This document shows positions 16,832-24,272 of a stretch of 64,000 nt of DNA, piece after piece. Every line of letters starts with the position of its first letter. Within the stretch, counting starts at the first letter, position 1. A model generated the notes under the pieces. The model made no database searches. It saw only the letters and a list, made by a program, of their open reading frames with translations, and was not told the DNA's origin. This DNA is from Bacillaceae bacterium SAS-127 (GTDB lineage: Bacteria; Bacillota; Bacilli; Bacillales; Domibacillaceae): the NCBI GenBank assembly GCA_002261155.1, contig NKXN01000030.1, positions 1 to 64,000 on the forward strand, written 5' to 3'. The position numbers were made by a program, and so were the translations under genes.

Positions 16832-17836
16832 GTGACTTGGTATCAACAAAACAAACAGACGGTGTTGTACTCGATCATTGCAGCGTTTCTCCTTTTATTA
16901 CCGTTTATTTATGATTCGCGCAGCATGTTAATTTTGTTTACACAAATCTTTATCTTTGCCATTTTTGCGATGAGCTATGATATTCTTCTGGGCTATACCG
17001 GAATTGTTTCTTTCGGTCATGCGATGTTTTTTGGAATCGGTGCTTACACGATGGGAATCTTTATGAAGCAATTTGAACCGACTCCCTTTTATTTTTTATT
17101 AGCGGTACTTGTCACGATTTTATTTACTGGGTTACTAAGTTATATCGTTGGCTTATTGACATTGCGATTGAAAAGTCATTTCTATGCGATGCTCACGTTA
17201 GCTCTTTCTGGTTTATTTCTCGTATTAGCGGAAAAATGGCGGACGTTGACTTTTGGGAATGATGGGTTTACGTTTCGTGTGCCGGATTTCGCCAAGGATC
17301 GTACCGATTTCTATCTCATCTGTTTAGTCACTATGATCGTTGTGTTTGTCTTGTTACAGCGATTTACTCATTCACCATTAGGGAAAGTATGGCAAGCGAT
17401 TCGGGAAAATGAGCAGCGAACAGAGTCACTCGGTTATCAAGTGCTTCATTATAAAATTATTGCCTCGGTTGTCGCTGGAGTCGTTGCGGGTTTAGCAGGT
17501 AGTTTATACTCGGTGTCGTTGCGATTTGTGAATACGAGTGTGTTTGCGATGGATGTGACCTTGGACGCTCTATTAATTACGATCATTGGTGGTGTAGGAA
17601 CACTAGTTGGAGCCATTATTGGGGCTGGATTGATTGAGTTTGCTCATCATTGGTTAACGGAACTTGCGAAAGTGCATTGGATTTTCGAACGATGGATTAT
17701 CTTCTTTGGGATTATTTATATTTTAGCCGTTATGTTCTTTCCGCAAGGCATTGTTGGCACATTCTCGAAATTAAGAAGTAAGCGGAAGAGCAAGTTGCAA
17801 GACACTCCTCAACAGAAAAAAGATATAGCTAGCTAA
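16832..17836 (+). CDS. Liv-type permease subunit (LivM-like)
   Basis: About 334 residues with eight to nine hydrophobic segments. The family segments YDILLGYTGIVSFGHAMFFG and the EAA-like loop AIRENEQRTESLGY are visible. GTG 16832 is preferred because AGGGGTGA lies five bases upstream; GTG 16823, overlapping the LivH-like stop, is also possible. The C-terminal tail is Lys/Arg-rich. It is the last transporter gene. The next gene begins 180 bases later, with no clear terminator between them, so the hydrolase and reductase may belong to the same transcript or have their own promoter. Confidence 0.9.
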   Translation: MTWYQQNKQTVLYSIIAAFLLLLPFIYDSRSMLILFTQIFIFAIFAMSYDILLGYTGIVSFGHAMFFGIGAYTMGIFMKQFEPTPFYFLLAVLVTILFTGLLSYIVGLLTLRLKSHFYAMLTLALSGLFLVLAEKWRTLTFGNDGFTFRVPDFAKDRTDFYLICLVTMIVVFVLLQRFTHSPLGKVWQAIRENEQRTESLGYQVLHYKIIASVVAGVVAGLAGSLYSVSLRFVNTSVFAMDVTLDALLITIIGGVGTLVGAIIGAGLIEFAHHWLTELAKVHWIFERWIIFFGIIYILAVMFFPQGIVGTFSKLRSKRKSKLQDTPQQKKDIAS

Positions 17837-18016
17837 AACATCGTCATATATCTGCTGAAACCGACAATTAGTGGAAAATAGCTGGCGATATAAGCAGGAA
17901 TTTTAGTTTGTATCGTGGAAGAGAAGAAAGGAAGAGTTAGAATAAATTCCTAGTTTTTGACGAATGAACGTATGAGGGGTGTAAAAACATTTCAATAAGG
18001 GAAAAGGGGAATAAAT

Positions 18017-18913
18017 ATGACAACTGTTGCATTAAATAAAGTAACATTAGCTAATGGGGAAACATTGTCGTATCGAGAACGCCACGGTGGAAGTGAATCA
18101 TTATTGCTAATTCATGGAAATATGACTTCTTCTAAACATTGGGATATGCTCATTGATCATTTGGACAAGCAGTATAAGGTATATGCTGTTGACTTACGGG
18201 GGTTTGGAGGGTCAACTTATCATGAGCCGATTCGGTCGATTAAAGATTTTTCTGATGATGTGAAACAGTTTGTTGATGAAATTGGGTTGGAAAACTTCGC
18301 TATTATCGGTTGGTCTACGGGTGGAGCTGTCGCTATGCAGTTCGTTGCAGATCATCCAGGGCTATGTGACCAGCTTATCTTATTGGCCTCTGCTTCTACT
18401 AGAGGTTATCCGTTTTTTGGATCGACTCCAGAAGGGTTACCGGATGTATCGAATCGTTTAACCACATATGAAGAGATAAAAGCAGATCCTACAAAAACGA
18501 TTATGATTCAAAAAGCTTATGATATGAATAATCGAGAGCTACTTAAAGGACTTTGGAACATGTTAATTTATACAGAGAAGCAGCCTGAGCCGGCTCAGTT
18601 TGAGGCATACGTAGATGATATGCTTACTCAGCGAAATTTAGCCGAAGTATATCATGCATTGAATACGTTTAATATTAGTAAAGCTTACAACGGAGCGGTG
18701 GATGGAACGAATCAAGCGAAGGACATTACGATTCCAGTTTTAGTGCTGCGTGGTGATCGAGATTTTGTTATTACGGCAGAAATGACATCGGAAATCATCG
18801 AGGATTTAAGCGATCATATTGAATTTGTTGAACTAACGGACTGTGGTCATTCTCCACTTGTTGATGATCTGGAACAGTTGAATTCAGAAATCACTAAATT
18901 TTTAGAGAAATGA
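18017..18913 (+). CDS. Alpha/beta-fold hydrolase
   Basis: A 298-residue alpha/beta hydrolase without signal peptide. Visible: the oxyanion region LLIHGNMTSSKHW, the nucleophile elbow IGWSTGGAV (Ser), an Asp in LRGDRDFVI, and the catalytic His in DCGHSPLVDD. Together they form a complete Ser-Asp-His triad. It could be an esterase, thioesterase or C-C hydrolase. Its position between a carboxylic-acid transporter and a reductase/ligase pair suggests it releases or processes an acyl intermediate. The reductase starts 11 bases after its stop. Confidence 0.85.
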   Translation: MTTVALNKVTLANGETLSYRERHGGSESLLLIHGNMTSSKHWDMLIDHLDKQYKVYAVDLRGFGGSTYHEPIRSIKDFSDDVKQFVDEIGLENFAIIGWSTGGAVAMQFVADHPGLCDQLILLASASTRGYPFFGSTPEGLPDVSNRLTTYEEIKADPTKTIMIQKAYDMNNRELLKGLWNMLIYTEKQPEPAQFEAYVDDMLTQRNLAEVYHALNTFNISKAYNGAVDGTNQAKDITIPVLVLRGDRDFVITAEMTSEIIEDLSDHIEFVELTDCGHSPLVDDLEQLNSEITKFLEK

Positions 18914-18923
18914 GGAACGAAGA

Positions 18924-19664
18924 ATGAGATTAAAAGGCAAGGTTGCGATTATTACGGGGGCAGCTAATGGGATCGGTCTTGCGGCGGCAGAGCTTTTTGC
19001 TAAACAAGGAGCAAAGGTTGTTATTGCTGATTTTGATGAGGAGCTAGGCGCCAAACGTGTTCAAGAGTTGACTGAAAAAGGCTATGATGTTGCTTTCTCA
19101 AAGGTGAATGTCGTTGATCGTGATAGTGTCGATGCAATGGTTGAGTTAACAATAGACCGCTATGGTCATATTGATATTTTAGTCAATAACGCTGGTATTA
19201 CACGAGACGGAATGCTTTGGAAATTGTCAGTGGATGATTTTCAACGGGTGCTAGATGTGAATTTAAAAGGGGTATTTAATTGCACTCAATCCGTGATCCC
19301 TCATATGATTTCACAAGGGAGCGGAAAGGTAATTAACACCTCGTCTGTCTCAGGTGTCTATGGAAATGTCGGACAGACGAACTATGCGGCAGCTAAAGCT
19401 GGTGTGGTCGGTATGACAAAATCATGGGCGAAGGAACTTGGACGAAAAGGAATCAATGTCAATGCAGTCGCTCCCGGCTTTGTCGAAACTTCCATGGTAG
19501 CAACTGTACCTGAGAAAATTTTAGATCAGCTAAAAACAACGATTCCACTCGGTCGCTTAGGAAGTCCAAATGATGTGGCTAACGCGTATTTATTCCTCGC
19601 CTCTGACGAATCTAACTATGTGAATGGAATCACGCTTCATGTAGATGGCGGGATTATGATGTAA
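18924..19664 (+). CDS. FabG-like SDR reductase
   Basis: A 246-residue protein with full FabG-type layout: TGAANGIG glycine motif, NNAGITRDGM, NTSSVSGVYGN, catalytic YAAAK, NAVAPGFVETSM, and a C-terminal LHVDGGIMM. This indicates an NADP(H)-dependent 3-oxoacyl-ACP/CoA reductase. The typical fab neighbours are absent and the setting is catabolic, so it may act as a 3-hydroxyacyl-CoA dehydrogenase. Probably in an operon with the hydrolase. Confidence 0.88.
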   Translation: MRLKGKVAIITGAANGIGLAAAELFAKQGAKVVIADFDEELGAKRVQELTEKGYDVAFSKVNVVDRDSVDAMVELTIDRYGHIDILVNNAGITRDGMLWKLSVDDFQRVLDVNLKGVFNCTQSVIPHMISQGSGKVINTSSVSGVYGNVGQTNYAAAKAGVVGMTKSWAKELGRKGINVNAVAPGFVETSMVATVPEKILDQLKTTIPLGRLGSPNDVANAYLFLASDESNYVNGITLHVDGGIMM

Positions 19665-19666
19665 CT

Positions 19667-19845
19667 ATCCCGCGTTAACTGGCTGTAAGATTCCCACCTC
19701 AACAGCCCGTAAACGCCCGATCCGTTCGGGCCTGCACGATGCAGGTTACAAAGGCGTTGCAACAGGACGTTGCGACTTTAGCCTTTGTTCCTCTTTTCAT
19801 CAGTGGGGGATGAAGAAAACCCCCACTGATTGAAGTTTCACTTTA
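19667..19845. repeat. Structured intergenic repeat, copy 1
   Basis: This stretch shares blocks with 39177-39318: a left block GGCTGTAAGA-TCCCACCTCAACA and a right block with a G-rich/C-rich hairpin followed by TGAAGT-TCACTTTA. In this copy the terminal hairpin is perfect: CAGTGGGGG (19801-19809) pairs with CCCCCACTG (19820-19828). The middle holds further short hairpins (around CCGATCCGTTCGGG). Both copies follow a gene of acyl-CoA metabolism. Position and shape resemble the non-coding right end of IS200/IS605 elements, whose RNA guides TnpB; no tnpA or tnpB is present, so this link is a hypothesis. Confidence 0.65.
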
Positions 19846-19864
19846 TATATTTGTTCAAAAAGAG

Positions 19865-19889
19865 CAGAGGAGAAATCCTCTGTTTTTTT
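19865..19889 (+). terminator. Rho-independent terminator
   Basis: CAGAGGA and TCCTCTG form a seven-pair stem with a GAAA loop, followed by seven T residues. It closes the hydrolase-reductase transcript just after the repeat. Confidence 0.9.
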
Positions 19890-19985
19890 GTAACTATGTT
19901 GTAACTCCTAAACAGTATGATCAATACATAGGATGGAGAAATGAAAGAACGGATGACATTTATGCTGGAAGTGAGGGGGAGTAAT

Positions 19986-21497
19986 GTGAAATGGGAATTA
20001 GACTGGCTTGAAAATAGGACGCGACTAACACCGTGGAAAACAGCAGTGATTGATGCAGGACTTCAGCAAAGGTGGAATTATCAACAAATCAATCGGCGAG
20101 CGCAAGCTTTAGCTTGTTTTTTATTAGAAAAAAAGGTGGAGAAGGGAGATCGTGTCGCCTTAATCTCACCTAATCATATTAGTTATTTTGATTTCATGTT
20201 TGCATGTGCTAAAATCGGGGCGATTTTTGTTCCGATCAATTGGCGCTTATCTATTCAAGAAGTGAAGTATATTTTAGCGGATTGCTCGCCAAAATTAGTT
20301 GGTTACCATGATGGATTTAAAGAAATGATGGATGCGCTTTCGTTTCAGCAAGAACACTATTTTTGCGTTTCATCATTTGAATATGAAGTAGGAATGAACC
20401 AAGAAAGTGAACCATTTGTGTTGACTGTTGCGATCGAACAGGAAGATCCGCTAATGATGATCTATACAGGTGGAACAACAGGGAAGCCAAAAGGAGTTGT
20501 CTTGTCTCATCGGGCGATTTTATGGAACGGATTGAACACAGCTGTTAGCTGGAATTTAACGGCAGATGATACGACACTCACGTATTTACCGATGTTTCAT
20601 ACAGGAGGACTGAATGCCTTAACAACACCATTATTAATGCTAGGTGGTACCGTCGTCATCGGTCGTCAGTTTGATCCACTTGAGGCGATGGAAGCATTAA
20701 ATCAATATCATTGTACGATTGCGCTATTCGTGCCAACGATGTACCAAATGATGATTCAGGAGCCGGTATTTGATGAAAGCTCGTTTCCATCGATGAAGGT
20801 GTTTTTATCTGGAGGAGCTCCTTGCCCATTAAGCGTGTACGAAGCATTTATAAATAAAGGGGTGGCTTTCAAAGAAGGGTATGGGTTGACAGAAGCGGGG
20901 CCGAATAACTTTTATATTGATCCAGAAGAAGCGAAATTGTATCGTGGTTCAGTCGGCAAGTCGATGCTCTTTAATCAAATTAAGCTGTTAAAAGAAGATG
21001 GAACAGAAGCGGCTGTAGGCGAGGTTGGGGAGTTGTTAATTCAAGGAAAGCATACGTTTTCTGCTTATTGGAATAATCACGCAGCGACAGCTGAAATATG
21101 GCAAGATAATTGGTTACACACCGGTGATTTGGCGAGAATCAATGAAGCGGGCTATTGCTTTATCGTTGGTCGAAAGAAAGAAATGATCATTTCAGGCGGA
21201 GAAAATATTTATCCGCTTGAAGTTGAGCAATGTCTGCTGCAATTTCAAGCGATTGAAGAAGCAGCTGTGATCGGATTACCAGATGAGAAGTGGGGAGAAA
21301 AAGTCGTTGCTTTCATCGTCACATCTAACAAGCAGTCCATCTCTGAAGCAGAAATGAAGCATCATTGCCAACAAGCTTTGGCGAAATATAAAATCCCTAA
21401 ACAATTTACGTTCATCGAAGAACTTCCGAAAACGCATGTTGGAAAAATCGATAAGAAGATGTTAGTCGAGATTGGAAAGGGGTCTGTTAACATTTAA
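19986..21497 (+). CDS. Second acyl-CoA ligase (AMP-binding)
   Basis: A 503-residue ANL-family ligase with P-loop MIYTGGTTGKPKGVV near residue 155, FKEGYGLTEAGP, LHTGDLARINEAGYCFIVGR, ISGGENIYPLEVE and the C-terminal catalytic lysine in KTHVGKIDKKML. GTG 19986 is preferred, with GGGGG six bases upstream; the earlier ATGs (19941 on) lack such a site. It is similar in layout to the ligase at 10385 but clearly divergent, so the two probably activate different acids or act at different steps. It is separated from the upstream genes by a terminator and has its own leader. Confidence 0.9.
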   Translation: MKWELDWLENRTRLTPWKTAVIDAGLQQRWNYQQINRRAQALACFLLEKKVEKGDRVALISPNHISYFDFMFACAKIGAIFVPINWRLSIQEVKYILADCSPKLVGYHDGFKEMMDALSFQQEHYFCVSSFEYEVGMNQESEPFVLTVAIEQEDPLMMIYTGGTTGKPKGVVLSHRAILWNGLNTAVSWNLTADDTTLTYLPMFHTGGLNALTTPLLMLGGTVVIGRQFDPLEAMEALNQYHCTIALFVPTMYQMMIQEPVFDESSFPSMKVFLSGGAPCPLSVYEAFINKGVAFKEGYGLTEAGPNNFYIDPEEAKLYRGSVGKSMLFNQIKLLKEDGTEAAVGEVGELLIQGKHTFSAYWNNHAATAEIWQDNWLHTGDLARINEAGYCFIVGRKKEMIISGGENIYPLEVEQCLLQFQAIEEAAVIGLPDEKWGEKVVAFIVTSNKQSISEAEMKHHCQQALAKYKIPKQFTFIEELPKTHVGKIDKKMLVEIGKGSVNI

Positions 21498-21508
21498 GCA
21501 ATTTATGA

Positions 21509-21554
21509 ACTTCTCTCCTCCTTCAACTAGCTACTCTTGAAGGAGGAGAGAAGT
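21509..21554. terminator. Strong bidirectional terminator
   Basis: An 18-pair perfect stem (ACTTCTCTCCTCCTTCAA with its complement, loop CTAGCTACTC) lies between the convergent acyl-CoA ligase and nucleotidyltransferase genes. TTTTAA follows on the plus strand; the T-run on the minus strand is weak. Confidence 0.9.
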
Positions 21555-21560
21555 TTTAAT

Positions 21561-21878
21561 TTAGAACAACAGCAGGGGATTCAATAGCAGGGTTTTTCGA
21601 AAAATAATCACGCCGTCACGGGCAATTTGTTTTTTTAATTCTTCATTTAATTGATCAGTAAATACAATGTCACAAGAATATATGCCAATGATTTCATCAA
21701 TGTCTTCTGTTATTGCCCCTTTTGAACCTCTATTGACTTGAATACATAAATCAATATCCGAATGAATAGTTGCTGTATGCGTGGCGCGGGAACCAAATAA
21801 GATCACAGTTTCTATTTCTTGTTTATGATTAAAGTAGTTTATTAACGATGCATATGTTTTTTCATGAATACCATACAT
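21561..21878 (-). CDS. MNT-type nucleotidyltransferase (antitoxin of an MntA/HepT-like pair)
   Basis: A 105-residue minimal nucleotidyltransferase. The polymerase-beta-type active site is visible as FGSRA...SDIDL (Gly-Ser and two Asp), with a third acid in SCDIVF. Its ATG directly abuts the stop of the upstream HEPN gene. In characterised MntA-HepT pairs the nucleotidyltransferase AMPylates a tyrosine of the HEPN ribonuclease and so neutralises it. That role is inferred from family and pairing. Confidence 0.85.
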   Translation of the reverse strand: MYGIHEKTYASLINYFNHKQEIETVILFGSRATHTATIHSDIDLCIQVNRGSKGAITEDIDEIIGIYSCDIVFTDQLNEELKKQIARDGVIIFRKTLLLNPLLLF

Positions 21879-22316
21879 TTACATCACTTGCCTTTCAAGC
21901 TTTTCGAGTAGTTGTTCAATGGCCTCCATATATTTTTCTACAATGTTATTTTTTATCTTTTCATAATCATCTTCATTATAAATGTGAGCAGTAGCGTTTC
22001 TTGATAATAAAATTTCATTCCATATGGCAATATCCTCAATGAAACCTTCTTTGAAAGCTTGTTTATAACAACCACGAGGGTTATTAATTTCTAACCCAGA
22101 TGATTTGAAAATTTTTGAAAGCAGTTTCCAAAGTAGATCTTCTAACATTTCATACTTTTTAATAATGGAGTCACGATAGACTTCCTTTGTTAATTCGTCT
22201 GGTTGTTCTATATTTTCCATGGCTTGAATTACATTTTTTAAGTGCATGAACATACGAACGGCATATTGGTAGGATAGTCGAATTGACTCTTCATATTTTT
22301 GATGAAAATCGTTCAT
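21879..22316 (-). CDS. HEPN ribonuclease-type toxin (HepT/HI0074-like)
   Basis: A 145-residue helical protein with the sequence SRNATAHIYNED, which contains the R-x4-H-x-Y motif of HepT toxins: Arg and His form the RNase site and Tyr is the AMPylation target. The overall pattern (ESIRLSYQYAV, KYEMLEDLLWKLL) also fits the nucleotidyltransferase substrate-binding HI0074-like group. It is first in a two-gene minus-strand operon, with the nucleotidyltransferase immediately downstream. The targets are unknown. Confidence 0.85.
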   Translation of the reverse strand: MNDFHQKYEESIRLSYQYAVRMFMHLKNVIQAMENIEQPDELTKEVYRDSIIKKYEMLEDLLWKLLSKIFKSSGLEINNPRGCYKQAFKEGFIEDIAIWNEILLSRNATAHIYNEDDYEKIKNNIVEKYMEAIEQLLEKLERQVM

Positions 22317-22416
22317 TCATCTCCCTCACCTTCTGTTTTTTTTATTTTATCATTAAATCGTAGTGAGATGTTCGAAGTAATAAGAAAAATGGGAAGCTCA
22401 CTGCCCCCCATTTTCC

Positions 22417-22554
22417 TTATTCATCATGAATGTTTTTCCCTGCTTCGCCTTCTTTTTCAAATCGAGTCGCGCCTCCGTAATGCAAAGCTTGATCTCGATC
22501 GGATTCCACTTGCCGTTTGTTTTTAAGCTTTTTTTCTTGTCGATCTTTTCCCAT
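22417..22554 (-). CDS. YpzI-like small protein
   Basis: A 45-residue, highly charged protein. The start at 22554 (MGKDRQEKKLKNK) has GAGGTGATC upstream and matches my memory of the YpzI-like family, including the conserved VESDRDQALHY segment. These are small soluble Bacillus proteins of unknown function, found next to other small spore-related genes, as here. Longer upstream starts lack a ribosome binding site. Confidence 0.7.
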   Translation of the reverse strand: MGKDRQEKKLKNKRQVESDRDQALHYGGATRFEKEGEAGKNIHDE

Positions 22555-22659
22555 GTCGATCACCTCTATTTTTAAGCTTTCCTGTATCAGTGATTTCATA
22601 CATCGAATTCCCTTCTTTCGGACATGCTAAAAGAGTAACCTTGAAAAGGAGTGAATAAT

Positions 22660-22839
22660 GTGGGGCAAAATCACCTCTTTAAACCAGGACAAAAAGCGCC
22701 GAATAATGGAGCTTATGTAGAGATTGGTGAAACGGGAAGCACGGTCAACAAACCGAAGAAAGTGAAGCTTGAGGCAGGCGATAGATTTCCGGAGACGACT
22801 AATCGCGATCGAGTGTGGATGTATCAGCGCAAACCTTAA
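22660..22839 (+). CDS. yjzC: YjzC-like small protein
   Basis: A 59-residue protein starting at GTG 22660 after AAAGGAGTGA. The sequence (GQNHLFKPGQKAPNNG, then YVEIGETGS) closely follows Bacillus YjzC, a small protein of unknown function whose members are generally expressed late or in sporulation. The start at 22651 lies inside the ribosome binding site region. It is followed 20 bases later by sspK. Confidence 0.85.
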   Translation: MGQNHLFKPGQKAPNNGAYVEIGETGSTVNKPKKVKLEAGDRFPETTNRDRVWMYQRKP

Positions 22840-22858
22840 TCAACTTGGAGGTGATTAT

Positions 22859-23023
22859 ATGAGAAATAAAGCAAAGGATTTTCCGGTCAAAAGCATGAAA
22901 GGGGAAGCTGGAGAAGCGCGAGCAAAATCTAACAATGCTTCCAAACGACCAAATGGCACGATTAATACAGACCCGCAAGATCGGATGATGGCGGCCAATC
23001 AAACGACTGGGGAAGAAACTTAA
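22859..23023 (+). CDS. sspK: Small acid-soluble spore protein K (SspK)
   Basis: A 54-residue, Lys/Arg/Asn-rich protein, too small for default gene finding but clearly coding: TTGGAGGTG precedes the ATG. Segments MRNKAKDFP, GEARAKSNNASKR and GTINTDPQDRM match SspK, a minor SASP found only in spores and expected to be made in the forespore under sigma-G. A terminator follows at 23033-23069. Confidence 0.88.
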   Translation: MRNKAKDFPVKSMKGEAGEARAKSNNASKRPNGTINTDPQDRMMAANQTTGEET

Positions 23024-23032
23024 ACAATAAAG

Positions 23033-23069
23033 AAGGGACTTGTGCATGTAAGCTGCAAGTTCCTTTTTT
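23033..23069 (+). terminator. Terminator after sspK
   Basis: GGGACTTG and CAAGTTCC pair (one G-U) across a 12-base loop, followed by seven T residues. Confidence 0.85.
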
Positions 23070-23131
23070 TGTTAGGGGCTATGCTATACTGAAGGAGAAG
23101 ATTTTGTTAAGGGAAAAGGGAGGATGAAACG

Positions 23132-23578
23132 ATGAATAAAGCCGCACAAACGTATTGGGATACATATTGGAAAGGCAGAAATAAGCCGCAATCGGTTACA
23201 TCTTGGCAGTTTGGTGCTAGTCCAGATGAACTTGCTCAATTAGTGATAGATGGGATTAAAACAGCGACTTGCTCAGCACATGTGTTTTATGAGTTAGAAA
23301 ATGAGCCATTACCGACTATTGAAGATTATAGTGTGATTTTGAATAGTGTAGACGAACCTGTTGCCATCATTAAAACGACAGATGTGTCATTGATGCCGAT
23401 GAATGAAGTACCAGAAGAGTTTGCGATCGCAGAAGGAGAAGGGGATCGAACGTATCATTATTGGAGAACTGTTCATGAGGAATTTTTCACAGAAGAGCTA
23501 CGAAAAGTGGACCTTGAATTTTCCGATGATTTATTGCTAGTATGTGAACGTTTTGAAGTAGTAGATGTGAAGAAATAA
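23132..23578 (+). CDS. ASCH-domain protein (YhfF-like)
   Basis: A 148-residue soluble protein with the ASCH fold pattern: DGIKTATCSAHVFYE near residue 50, EDYSVILNSVDEPVAIIKTTDV, and EGEGDRTYHYWRTVHEEFF near residue 112. ASCH domains are small RNA-binding-type beta-barrels; some members are nucleoside or RNA hydrolases. Bacillus YhfF has this length and these motifs. The biological role is unknown. Single gene with a good ribosome binding site (GGGAGGATG). Confidence 0.85.
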   Translation: MNKAAQTYWDTYWKGRNKPQSVTSWQFGASPDELAQLVIDGIKTATCSAHVFYELENEPLPTIEDYSVILNSVDEPVAIIKTTDVSLMPMNEVPEEFAIAEGEGDRTYHYWRTVHEEFFTEELRKVDLEFSDDLLLVCERFEVVDVKK

Positions 23579-23605
23579 TATGAATGTAGACAGGGAGGGC
23601 TCACA

Positions 23606-24058
23606 ATGCCTGAGTGGATACTACTTTTGTTAGCTATGCCTGTAGTGGGTGTGGTTGGATATACATCACTTGACCGTTGGATGGGGAGACTCGATTCGAA
23701 AGTGGAAATCAAAACGGCGATAGCTGAATTAAATCAAGTAAAAGAATGCGGAAAATGTGGCCGATTCAGCCGTGATTATCAACGACAGCTTGCTCGTTCC
23801 GATTTTTTGCTAAAAGGAAAGTTATTGAAGCAAACTGGTAGTATTTTTGCTGTTGAACTATGTCCTCATTGTCAACAAGAAGCTGTTTTTCAACCTATTC
23901 CTCATACTTTTACATTCCACGATCATCATTTAGATTGTTTACCGTTAGAAGTAACAGAATATGCTGAGCATCAAAGGCAGATAGAAGAGTGTGAGCAGCT
24001 TTTGTATGTGAGTAAAGTGAATGAAGCTTTTAAAAGGCGGTTAGTAGAAGGTGAATAG
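23606..24058 (+). CDS. Membrane-anchored protein with two CxxC knuckles
   Basis: A 150-residue protein with one N-terminal hydrophobic segment (WILLLLAMPVVGVVGYTS, residues about 4-21) and a cytoplasmic-looking remainder. Two CxxC motifs are present, ECGKCGRFSRDY near residue 50 and ELCPHCQQEA near residue 92, which could bind one zinc ion as a four-cysteine knuckle. I do not recognise the family. GGGAGG precedes the ATG. It lies 28 bases after the ASCH gene and ahead of a strong terminator, so the two are probably co-transcribed. Confidence 0.65.
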   Translation: MPEWILLLLAMPVVGVVGYTSLDRWMGRLDSKVEIKTAIAELNQVKECGKCGRFSRDYQRQLARSDFLLKGKLLKQTGSIFAVELCPHCQQEAVFQPIPHTFTFHDHHLDCLPLEVTEYAEHQRQIEECEQLLYVSKVNEAFKRRLVEGE

Positions 24059-24064
24059 GCGACC

Positions 24065-24098
24065 AATAAACCTCTTGGCATATGAGGTTTATTTTTTT
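24065..24098 (+). terminator. Terminator before the glt operon
   Basis: AATAAACCTC and GAGGTTTATT form a ten-pair perfect stem with a nine-base loop, running into a T-tract. It isolates the nitrogen operon from the upstream gene. Confidence 0.9.
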
Positions 24099-24124
24099 TG
24101 TTATTGTAATGAGAGGATATTTTG

Positions 24125-24182
24125 GAATAATCACTCAATTATTCTCAAAAATAGATTAATTTCATGCAAACAATATATTGTT
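24125..24182 (+). promoter_or_regulatory. Palindromes in the gltB leader (candidate operators)
   Basis: Two inverted repeats lie upstream of gltB. GAATAAT-N6-ATTATTC (24125-24144) has perfect seven-base arms. AACAATATATTGTT (24169-24182) is a perfect 14-base palindrome. In B. subtilis gltAB is controlled by the LysR-type GltC and by TnrA. Neither site here clearly matches a TnrA box, and no gltC gene lies next to gltB. Confidence 0.5.
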
Positions 24183-24272
24183 CAGATTGACTAAGATCGC
24201 ATACAATGGTTCACAAGAGGAATAATTCGAATTTTCTTAAAAAACCGCAATTATTTTAGAAAGGGTGATACG

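Noticed and set aside
24183-24272. TnrA box before gltB
   Set aside because: No stretch fits TGTNANAWWWTMTNACA closely enough; the palindromes noted are different in sequence.
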